From Streptomyces sp. DSM 110735 (GTDB lineage: Bacteria; Actinomycetota; Actinomycetes; Streptomycetales; Streptomycetaceae): a stretch of DNA of 64,000 bases. The position numbers and the translations under genes are program-made. Under the pieces are notes generated by a model, which had not been told where the DNA came from, did no database searches, and was given only the letters and a program-made list of their open reading frames with translations. The stretch spans positions 372,001-436,000 of the forward strand of contig NZ_JACYHF010000001.1 in assembly GCF_016482685.1 (NCBI RefSeq). Reading direction: 5' to 3'. This document shows positions 23,235-30,567 of the stretch, in pieces; position 1 is the stretch's first letter, and each line of letters begins with the position of its first letter.

Positions 23235-23248
23235 GTTTCACGTGAAAC
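23235..23248. other. parS: parS site 3
   Basis: GTTTCACGTGAAAC, lying between the terminator hairpin (ends 23234) and the trxA stop codon (starts 23250) with a single base to spare. Confidence 0.95.
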
Positions 23249-23249
23249 G

Positions 23250-23582
23250 TCACTCGGCGATGAACTCTTCGAGGTCGCGCACGAGCATGGCCTTCGGCTT
23301 GGCGCCGACGATCGTCTTGACGACATCGCCACCCTGGTAGACGTTCAGGGTCGGGATGGACATGACGCCGTACTTGGCGGCCGTGTTCGGGTTCTCGTCG
23401 ATGTTGAGCTTGACGACCTCGATCTTGTCGCCGTACTCGGCGGCGATGGCCTCGAGGGACGGAGCGATCTGGCGGCAGGGACCGCACCACTCGGCCCAGA
23501 AGTCCACCAGGACGGGCTTGTCGCTCTTCAGCACGTCCTTCTCGAAGTTGTCATCGGTCACGGTCTTCAGGTTGCCGGCCAC
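23250..23582 (-). CDS. trxA: Thioredoxin
   Basis: A 110-residue thioredoxin with the redox motif WCGPC (Cys33, Cys36), the cis-proline loop SIPTL and the usual N-terminus. It is a cytosolic disulfide reductase kept reduced by TrxB. It lies 42 bp downstream of trxB on the same strand, so the two form a trxBA operon driven by the sigma-R type promoter at 24668-24693. Confidence 0.97.
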   Translation of the reverse strand: MAGNLKTVTDDNFEKDVLKSDKPVLVDFWAEWCGPCRQIAPSLEAIAAEYGDKIEVVKLNIDENPNTAAKYGVMSIPTLNVYQGGDVVKTIVGAKPKAMLVRDLEEFIAE

Positions 23583-23624
23583 AGCGGGCTCCTCTTTTCT
23601 GCTCGTACGGTGGGGGTGGGGAGG

Positions 23625-24596
23625 TCAGACGGCCGCGGTCTTCTCGGGCTCGGCCTGGTCGGTGTCCAGCAGCGCGGCCAGGTAGCGCTCGGCATCGAGG
23701 GCAGAGGCACAGCCGGTGCCGGCCGCGGTGATCGCCTGACGGTAGGTGTGGTCGACGACGTCACCCGCGGCGAAGACGCCGGGCACGTTGGTCCGGGTCG
23801 AGGGAGCGGCGACCTTCAGGTAGCCCTCCGCGTCCAGGTCGAGCTGTCCCTTGAACAGCTCGGTGCGCGGGTCGTGACCGATGGCGATGAACAGACCCGT
23901 GACGGGCAGCTCCGAGACCTCGCCCGTCTTGACGTTGCGGAGCTTGAGACCGGTGAGCTTCTGCTCGCCGAGGATCTCCACGACCTCGCTGTCCCAGGCG
24001 AACTTGATCTTCGGGTCGTTGAAGGCGCGCTCCTGCATCGCCTTGGAGGCGCGCAGGGTGTCACGGCGGTGGACGATCGTCACCGACTTGGCGAACCGCG
24101 AGAGGAAGGTGGCCTCCTCCATCGCGGTGTCGCCGCCGCCGATCACGGCGATGTCCTGGTCCCGGAAGAAGAAGCCGTCACAGGTGGCGCACCAGGAGAC
24201 GCCGCGGCCCGAGAGGGCGTCCTCGTTCGGCAGCGCGAGCTTGCGGTGCTGCGAGCCCGTGGCGACGATGACGGCCTTCGCGCGGTGGACCGTGCCCGAG
24301 GTGTCGGTGACGGTCTTGATCTCACCGGTCAGGTCGACGGACACGATGTCGTCCGGGATCAGCTCGGCGCCGAAGCGCTCGGCCTGCGCCCGCATGTTGT
24401 CCATCAGGTCGGGGCCCATGATGCCGCTCGGGAAGCCCGGGTAGTTCTCCACCTCGGTGGTGTTCATCAGCGCGCCACCGGCGGTGACGGCGCCTTCGAA
24501 CACCAGGGGCTTCAGGGACGCGCGCGCTGTGTAGAGCGCCGCCGTGTAGCCTGCGGGCCCGGAGCCGATGATGATCACGTTACGGACGTCGCTCAC
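23625..24596 (-). CDS. trxB: Thioredoxin reductase
   Basis: A 323-residue flavoprotein. The FAD-binding fingerprint is [19 protein letters not shown], the redox-active disulfide is CATC (Cys136, Cys139), and the NADPH-binding motif is [13 protein letters not shown]. The FAD-contacting [21 protein letters not shown] closes the C-terminus. It reduces thioredoxin with NADPH. It is first in the trxBA operon, and disulfide stress would induce it through sigma-R if the promoter call is right. Confidence 0.97.
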   Translation of the reverse strand: MSDVRNVIIIGSGPAGYTAALYTARASLKPLVFEGAVTAGGALMNTTEVENYPGFPSGIMGPDLMDNMRAQAERFGAELIPDDIVSVDLTGEIKTVTDTSGTVHRAKAVIVATGSQHRKLALPNEDALSGRGVSWCATCDGFFFRDQDIAVIGGGDTAMEEATFLSRFAKSVTIVHRRDTLRASKAMQERAFNDPKIKFAWDSEVVEILGEQKLTGLKLRNVKTGEVSELPVTGLFIAIGHDPRTELFKGQLDLDAEGYLKVAAPSTRTNVPGVFAAGDVVDHTYRQAITAAGTGCASALDAERYLAALLDTDQAEPEKTAAV

Positions 24597-24667
24597 GGCT
24601 TGTTTCCTCGTCTCTGGTCTGTGTCAGTCGACCGGTGAAAGCCCCTTTCGGGACTCCCACCCCACCC

Positions 24668-24693
24668 AACCGATCCTACGGGCCGCGCATTCC
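24668..24693 (-). promoter_or_regulatory. Sigma-R type promoter of trxBA
   Basis: Minus strand: GGAAT (24693-24689), 18 bp, GTT (24670-24668). This matches the known SigR consensus GGAAT-N18-GTT exactly, about 70 bp upstream of trxB, a classic SigR target. Confidence 0.8.
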
Positions 24694-24779
24694 CCCGTTG
24701 CCCGGGCGCACGGAGGCGGCATGGGGAGCCATCTACTCTCCCGGATGACCGCAGGGGACCGAATGACGCGTGTGACGCC

Positions 24780-25655
24780 TCAGTTGCGTGGGAGGGACTG
24801 CTTCAGCAGGACGTCGCCGGAGGAGGCGGGCCGGTGCACGGTGCAGGAAGCGTCTACGACATAGACGAGAACACGCGTGCCGTCCGCGGTGTCGGGAAGC
24901 ACGACCAGATAGGCCCTCCTCCCGGCGTAGGTGCCCGTCTTGGCGGCGAGCACGTCGTTGCGGGAGTCCACCGCCTGCCGTACGCAGTAGGGCACCGGGA
25001 CGGCGGTCTGGATGAGGGTGTTCGCGCTCTGCGTCGGCCCGCCCGGCGAGACCGTCGCGCTCTCCTCGCGCGGCCGCTGGGTGCCCCGCTGAAGCCCCTT
25101 CTGCGCGGTGAGGAGACCTTTCACCTGGCTCTGCACGCTGGCCCCGGAGAACGTGGTGACGGCCGGGGCGGGCTTGGTGCGGGCGGAGGTGTCGGGGGAG
25201 TCGTTGCCGAGCGACTGAAGAAGCAGGGAACCGGCTCCCACTACGGCAGCGGTGAGGACGGCGCCGAGCGCGACGGTCCGGCGGCGACTGCGGCCGCGTT
25301 CCTTGCGCCCGGGACCGGTGGCGGCGGACGGACGCCCAGTGGGGCGTCCGGGTGCCGATGTTTCACGTGAAACCTGCTTCTCGGTTTCACGTGAAACATG
25401 CTGAGGGACGTTTGCTTCAGCGGCCAGGGCGGCGTCGATCCGGTCCGCGACGTCCTGCGGCATAGGCGGCGGCTCCGGCACACTGCCCAGCAGCGTCCGG
25501 ATCTCCTCCAGGGACGCCTGGACGTCGGCGCACTGCTCGCAGCCCTCCAGATGCCGACGGAGGTCTGCGCTGCGGGTCGGCGCGAGGATGCCCTCGGTGA
25601 GGTCGGAGAGCTCGGTGACGTCCGGATGCCCGGCCGTGTCTGTCGAGGACGTCAT
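24780..25655 (-). CDS. Zinc-type anti-sigma factor, cognate of sigM
   Basis: A 291-residue membrane-anchored anti-sigma factor. The N-terminal zinc-binding ZAS-like domain shows His35-x3-Cys39-x2-Cys42 (RRHLEGCEQC). A linker carries two VSRET pentapeptides encoded by parS sites, then a basic stretch and one membrane helix (TVALGAVLTAAVVGAGSLLLQSL). The ~120-residue extracytoplasmic domain contains two Cys (VPYCVRQAV, DASCTVH). It overlaps sigM by 4 bp (ATGA), so it almost certainly controls that sigma factor. The signal sensed is unknown. Confidence 0.85.
   Translation of the reverse strand: MTSSTDTAGHPDVTELSDLTEGILAPTRSADLRRHLEGCEQCADVQASLEEIRTLLGSVPEPPPMPQDVADRIDAALAAEANVPQHVSRETEKQVSRETSAPGRPTGRPSAATGPGRKERGRSRRRTVALGAVLTAAVVGAGSLLLQSLGNDSPDTSARTKPAPAVTTFSGASVQSQVKGLLTAQKGLQRGTQRPREESATVSPGGPTQSANTLIQTAVPVPYCVRQAVDSRNDVLAAKTGTYAGRRAYLVVLPDTADGTRVLVYVVDASCTVHRPASSGDVLLKQSLPRN
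25360..25373. other. parS: parS site 4, inside the anti-sigma gene
   Basis: GTTTCACGTGAAAC in frame as VSRET. It starts 24 bp before parS site 5. Confidence 0.95.
25384..25397. other. parS: parS site 5, inside the anti-sigma gene
   Basis: GTTTCACGTGAAAC, the second of a tandem pair in the anti-sigma coding sequence, again read as VSRET. Confidence 0.95.
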
Positions 25656-26395
25656 GCCCGTCCACCTCCGCCCTTCACGACGGCCGAATCGCTCGGTCCT
25701 GTGTCCTGTGACCCGGCACTGCTCTGTGAGCCGTCACCCGGAGAATCTGTCGCAGGTGGGACGGATGCCCCGTGCACCCGGTTCCGTCCTGACGCGGGTT
25801 CTTTCCTCTCACCCGGGGCATCGGGACGCAGATGGGTGAGCAGTGGAAGAAGTCTGGCGCGACCCCGGGCGCAACGGCTCTTCACCGTCCCCGTGGGCAC
25901 GTCGAGAATGCGCGCGGCCTCGGCCACCGGGTAGCCCTGCATGTCCACCAGGACCAGCGCGGCGCGCTGCTCCTTCGGGAGCGTCCCCAGCGCCTGGATG
26001 AGCTGCCGGTGCAGGTCGTTCCGTTCGGCTGGGGCGGAGGCGGACTCGTGCGGCTCCAGCAACTGCTCCAGCCGCTCGGTGTCGTCCACCGGCGCCGTCC
26101 TCCGGGAGGCGGTCTTGCGGGCGCGGTCCAGGCAGGCGTTCACCGTGATGCGGTGCAGCCAGGTCGTGACGGCCGACTGCCCCCGGAAGGTGTGTGCGGC
26201 CCGGTAGGCGGAGACCAGCGCGTCCTGGACCGCGTCGGCGGCTTCCTCCCGGTCCCCCAGCGTCCGCAGGGCCACGGCCCAGAGCCGGTCCCGATGCCTC
26301 CGGACCAGCTCGCCGAAGGCATCGGGGTCGCCGTCCACGTGCTGGGCGATCAGGTCCTGATCGCCCACTTCCTCGTATCCGGCGCCCTGCGCCAT
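25652..26395 (-). CDS. sigM: ECF RNA polymerase sigma factor SigM
   Basis: A 247-residue ECF sigma factor. Region 2 spans about residues 20-90 (AFGELVRRHRDRLWAVALR...TTWLHRITVNACLDRARK). Region 4 spans ~130-185 (LGTLPKEQRAALVLVDMQGYPVAEAARILDVPTGTVKSRCARGR). A ~50-residue Ser/Gly-rich tail follows. The ATG start at 26395 has GGAGGGGG upstream. Its place beside trxBA and mviN and the coupled anti-sigma match Streptomyces SigM. The regulon cannot be read from this window. Confidence 0.9.
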   Translation of the reverse strand: MAQGAGYEEVGDQDLIAQHVDGDPDAFGELVRRHRDRLWAVALRTLGDREEAADAVQDALVSAYRAAHTFRGQSAVTTWLHRITVNACLDRARKTASRRTAPVDDTERLEQLLEPHESASAPAERNDLHRQLIQALGTLPKEQRAALVLVDMQGYPVAEAARILDVPTGTVKSRCARGRARLLPLLTHLRPDAPGERKEPASGRNRVHGASVPPATDSPGDGSQSSAGSQDTGPSDSAVVKGGGGRA

Positions 26396-26420
26396 CTGCC
26401 CCCTCCGGCCGGACGAGACG

Positions 26421-28142
26421 TCAGCCCGTGAATCGGACTTCGGTGATGGCCTGCTTGTAGCCCGCCATCGAATACGAGGCCGCGTCGTAGCCGGACTTCG
26501 GCACGGCGGTCAGCCACACGAGGACGTAACGCGTCTTCACCGACTTGCCGGGCTTCACCGTGGCGGTCGTGCCCGAGGTGGTGACGTCGCCGATCCGCTT
26601 CATGGAGTCCAGCGACGGCGGTGTCAGCGAGTCGGCCGCGTACAGCTCGACCGTGGTGTGGTCGCCGCCGTAGCGGAGCCCGACCGTGGCCGCGTCGAGC
26701 TTCTGGTCGGACCCGAGGTCGTACATGATGCCGACGCCGGGCTTGTAGGGAGCGATCACGGGACCTTCGTTGAAGGACTTGGTCCGCCAGAACGTCGACG
26801 TGCTGCCGTCGTAGGTCTTGCCGACATCTCCGGGGTGCTGCGCGTCGCCCTTGGCGACGAACTCCTGGGCTCCCTGGATTTTTATCGGCTTCGGGATCGC
26901 CTTGGCCGCGTTCTTGTCGCCGCTGTCCTGCGTCTGGGTGTTGTTGCCGTCCTTCGGCTTGTCGCCCTGGCCCATCAACGCCTCCGCCAACTGCCAGCTA
27001 CCGAGACCGAGCGCGGCGATGAGGAGGGCGGAGACCGCCCACTTCAGCGCCTTGCCGGTACGGCTCTGCAACGGAGGGGGCGGCGCCGTGAGCGGCTGGG
27101 TGAGGCCGGGACCGGCCGCGGGACGGCCGTACGTGCCCTGCTGGTACGTGGTGCGCTGGTACTCCGGCGGGGCGGTGAACGCGGGCTCCGGCGGGCGGAT
27201 GCGGGGCATCTCGCCGATCGCCTTGACCAGTTCCTCCGGCGTGGTGCACGGGGACTCGTGCCGGGAGGCGGTGGCACCGTCGTTGACGAGCGCCCGCATC
27301 GCCAGCTCGGACAGCCCCCGGTGGACGCCCGCGCGCACCTGGTCGGGTGCGACGAGACCCACGTCCTTGGGCAGCCCGGTGAGGCCGTAGGCGTCGCTCT
27401 CGTACGGCCAGCGCTGCGTCAGCGCCGCGTAGAGCAGTGCGCCGATCGCCTCGGTGTCCGTGCGCTGCGGGGTGTCGGAGGAGATGCCGCGCAGCGCCGC
27501 GTTCACGGCCAGGCCGCGGATGCGCCACTGTCCGGTGGAGGTGCGCAGCACGGCGTTGGGGTTCAGCCGCAGATGGGCCAGGCCGTCCCGGTGCGCCGCC
27601 GCCATGGCGGACGCGAGCTGACTGACCATCTGGTAGGCGTCGTGCGGCTCCAGCGGGCCCGTGGCGAGCAGCGTCGTCAGCTCGGTGGCATCGGGCAGCC
27701 ACTCGTGCACGACGTAGACGAGGTCGTCCTCCTCGACCGCGTCGAGGACCTGGACGAACCGCGGGTCGCCCAGGAGCGCCGCCGCGCGGGCCGCCGCCAG
27801 GACGGAACGGGCCCGAGGGTGCTGGGCCGGCAGAATGTGCACGCCGACGGCGCGACGAAGTTTCTCGTCGACCGCACGCCAACTGCTGAATCCGTCCAGA
27901 CGGGTGACGCACTCCTCGAGACGGTAGCGTCTGGCCAGCTTGTGACCGCTGTGCAGGTCCGGGGGCGCGGGCGTCGTTGCGATGGTCTCCGTCCCGCTGT
28001 TCCCCTGTGCCTCGGTGCTGTCCGTGTCCAGCTCCAAGTTTTTGGCCGTCCCGTCGGACGTGGACTGGCCCGCCTTGGCGGTCAGTGGCTGCTCGCCACT
28101 GTTGTCTGCCACGTCGACGGCAGCCGTGCTCCGTTCCGCCAC
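26421..28142 (-). CDS. Membrane-anchored pseudokinase associated with MurJ
   Basis: A 573-residue protein with a kinase-like domain (~residues 65-330), a Pro-rich linker, one membrane helix (~ALKWAVSALLIAALGLGSW) and a C-terminal extracytoplasmic beta-rich domain resembling discoidin or galactose-binding folds. Catalytic residues are gone: HLRLNPNAVL replaces HRDLKPxN, and IRGLAVN replaces DFG. In mycobacteria the same pseudokinase and outer domain form the C-terminal half of MviN/MurJ; here they are a separate gene next to murJ. The start is GTG 28142 (VAERST). Confidence 0.85.
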   Translation of the reverse strand: MAERSTAAVDVADNSGEQPLTAKAGQSTSDGTAKNLELDTDSTEAQGNSGTETIATTPAPPDLHSGHKLARRYRLEECVTRLDGFSSWRAVDEKLRRAVGVHILPAQHPRARSVLAAARAAALLGDPRFVQVLDAVEEDDLVYVVHEWLPDATELTTLLATGPLEPHDAYQMVSQLASAMAAAHRDGLAHLRLNPNAVLRTSTGQWRIRGLAVNAALRGISSDTPQRTDTEAIGALLYAALTQRWPYESDAYGLTGLPKDVGLVAPDQVRAGVHRGLSELAMRALVNDGATASRHESPCTTPEELVKAIGEMPRIRPPEPAFTAPPEYQRTTYQQGTYGRPAAGPGLTQPLTAPPPPLQSRTGKALKWAVSALLIAALGLGSWQLAEALMGQGDKPKDGNNTQTQDSGDKNAAKAIPKPIKIQGAQEFVAKGDAQHPGDVGKTYDGSTSTFWRTKSFNEGPVIAPYKPGVGIMYDLGSDQKLDAATVGLRYGGDHTTVELYAADSLTPPSLDSMKRIGDVTTSGTTATVKPGKSVKTRYVLVWLTAVPKSGYDAASYSMAGYKQAITEVRFTG

Positions 28143-28259
28143 CGTCGTCCCTGCCTCCCCATCCGTTGCACGCTGTCCGACGCCGAAACCAATTGTGCCC
28201 ACAGTCCGCCGCTATGCACGACACGCGGCGACGGACGATGGTTGTGCGCCTACCCCGCC

Positions 28260-30521
28260 TCAGCGTCCCAGACGCCCGCGGACCATTCCCACGAGCGAGT
28301 TGAGTTCCTCGATCCGCATCCTCCTCGCGGCGACGAAGAAGATCCCAAGCAATACCGCACCACCGACCACGAGCGCCACGAAGGATCCGAACACGCCCTG
28401 GCCCAGAGTGTGCCCGATGCCGTAGCAGGCCGCACCGCTGAGGAGTGCCGCGGGCACCGAGGCGATGCCGAGCCGCGCGTAGGTACGCAGCACCCGGGAG
28501 CCGTCCAGGTCGCCGCCCAGGCGCTTGCGCAGCCGCCGCCAGGCGACGCCGACACCGATGGCGTAGGCGAGACCGTACGCGGCCGCCATGCCCGCGACCG
28601 CCCAGCGGGACGGCAGCAGGACGAAGCAGAGGGCCGAGGCGCCCGCGTTGACCACCGCGACGATGACGGTGTTGTAGAAGGGCGTCCGGGTGTCCTCGTA
28701 GGCGTAGAAGGCGCGCAGGACGACGTACTGCACCGAGTACGGGATCAGGCCCAGACCGAAGGCCATCAGCATGTAGCCCATGTTGGTGGCCGCGCCGGTG
28801 CCCGAGGAACCGAAGATCAGCGTGCACATCGGGATGCCGAGCGCCAGGAAGCCGAAGGCGATGGGCACGATGGCCACGGCGGTCGTCCGCAGACCCTGCG
28901 AGATGTCGTCGCGGACCGCGCCGGCGTCGCCCTCGGCGGCCGAGCGCGAGATGCGCGGCAGCAGCGCTGCCATCAGGGACACCGTGATGATGGCCTGCGG
29001 CAGGCCCCAGATGAGCTGGGCGTTGGCGTAGGCGGCGAAGCCGGTGCCCTTGGCGTCCGAGTCCTCGCCCGCCGCGGTGGAGAGCTGGGTCACGATCATC
29101 GCGCCGGCCTGGTTGGCGAGCACGAAGAGGACCGTCCACTTGGCGAGCATCGCGGCCTTGCCCAGGCCGTGGCCCTTCCAGTCGAAGCGCGGGCGGATAC
29201 GGAAGCCCGTCTCCCGCAGGTAGGGGATCATCGCCAGGGCCTGCACGACGAGACCGAGCAGCACGCCGATGCCGAGCAGCCGCTGGCCCTCCACCGGGAT
29301 GTTGGCGACGGTCATGTGGGAGTTGGCCGAGGTGCCGTAGACCCAGATGAACGTGCCGAGCGTCACGATGATGACGATGTTGTTCAGCACCGGGGTCCAC
29401 ATCATCGCGCCGAACTTTCCGCGCGCGTTGAGGATCTGACCCATCACCACGTGGACGCCCATGAAGAAGATCGAGGGCAGGAAGTAGCGGGTGAAGGTGA
29501 CCGCCACGTTGTCGGCCGCCGGGTTGGTCGCGACCGAGTCCGACAGCAGGCGGACCAGGAGCGGGGCGGCGAACATCGCGACGCCCGTGAGCACGGCGAG
29601 CGCCACCATCACGAGGGTCAGCAGCCGGTTGGCGAACGCCTCGCCACCGTCCTCGTCCTCCTTCATGGCCCGCACGAGCTGAGGCACGAAGACGGAGTTC
29701 AGACCGCCGCCGACGGTCAGGATGTAGATCATCGTCGGGAGCTGGTAGGCGACCTGGAAGGAGTCACCCAGGAAGCCCAGGCCCAGCGCGGAGACGATCA
29801 GCGCCGAGCGGACGAATCCGGTGAGGCGGGAGACCATTGTGCCCGCCGCCATGACGGCGCTGGAGCTGAGCAGACCGCCCTTCTTGGGCGCGGCGGCAGG
29901 GGCGGGGACCGCGGGAGCCGCGGCGGGCCCCGAGGGCCCGGGCACCGGGGCGGGCGGCTGCGTGCGGTTCCCGGGTGCGGGAGGCTGCGTGCCGCCCGGT
30001 CCTGCCTGGCCCGGTGCCGACGGCCCGGAGGCGGTCCGCGCGCCCGTGGCCGCTGCGGCGCCGCCGTGCTGCTGGTCCTTCAGCAGATGCGCGAAGGCGT
30101 CCGGCTCGTGGTACTCCTCGCCGGAGTGCGAGACCAGGTCGTCCACGCCCACGAACTGGGTCGTGCGCGGGTTGTCGCCGTACGGCAGGTGCTGGGTGGC
30201 GTCGCCGTCCGGCTCGGGAGCCGGGGTGTTGGCCCACACGCGGGGGTCGGGCGCGTACGGCGACTGGGAGGGCTGGGCGTACAGCGGCCGATCGTAGGTG
30301 CCCGGCGGGGGCGGCGGGTGCGCGGCGCGGTCGTAGAGCGCCTCGGCGACCGGGTCCTGGGCGGACAGGTCGCGCTCCCGGTAAGGGTCCTGGTCGTAGG
30401 CGTCCTGGAGGTACATGTCCGCCGCGGGCTGCGGCGGCACCTGGCCCGGCTCGGGCGAGGTCTCGGGGTGGCCCGAGCCGGCGGCGCCCTGGCCACGGTC
30501 ACCGTCGTACGGCGCGTTCAT
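28260..30521 (-). CDS. murJ: Lipid II flippase MurJ (MviN)
   Basis: A 753-residue MOP-superfamily flippase that moves lipid II across the membrane for peptidoglycan synthesis. The ~14-helix core begins near residue 220 (SSAVMAAGTMVSRLTGFVRSALI, VFVPQLVRAM). It is preceded by a long cytosolic extension rich in Pro, Gln, Tyr and Ala (residues 1-~215) not present in E. coli MurJ. It lies 117 bp upstream of the pseudokinase gene and 46 bp downstream of the DUF6049 gene, probably one envelope operon. Confidence 0.93.
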   Translation of the reverse strand: MNAPYDGDRGQGAAGSGHPETSPEPGQVPPQPAADMYLQDAYDQDPYRERDLSAQDPVAEALYDRAAHPPPPPGTYDRPLYAQPSQSPYAPDPRVWANTPAPEPDGDATQHLPYGDNPRTTQFVGVDDLVSHSGEEYHEPDAFAHLLKDQQHGGAAAATGARTASGPSAPGQAGPGGTQPPAPGNRTQPPAPVPGPSGPAAAPAVPAPAAAPKKGGLLSSSAVMAAGTMVSRLTGFVRSALIVSALGLGFLGDSFQVAYQLPTMIYILTVGGGLNSVFVPQLVRAMKEDEDGGEAFANRLLTLVMVALAVLTGVAMFAAPLLVRLLSDSVATNPAADNVAVTFTRYFLPSIFFMGVHVVMGQILNARGKFGAMMWTPVLNNIVIIVTLGTFIWVYGTSANSHMTVANIPVEGQRLLGIGVLLGLVVQALAMIPYLRETGFRIRPRFDWKGHGLGKAAMLAKWTVLFVLANQAGAMIVTQLSTAAGEDSDAKGTGFAAYANAQLIWGLPQAIITVSLMAALLPRISRSAAEGDAGAVRDDISQGLRTTAVAIVPIAFGFLALGIPMCTLIFGSSGTGAATNMGYMLMAFGLGLIPYSVQYVVLRAFYAYEDTRTPFYNTVIVAVVNAGASALCFVLLPSRWAVAGMAAAYGLAYAIGVGVAWRRLRKRLGGDLDGSRVLRTYARLGIASVPAALLSGAACYGIGHTLGQGVFGSFVALVVGGAVLLGIFFVAARRMRIEELNSLVGMVRGRLGR

Positions 30522-30567
30522 GGTTACCCCACCTCATCGTCCCGGGCCACACCGGCCACGACATCGC

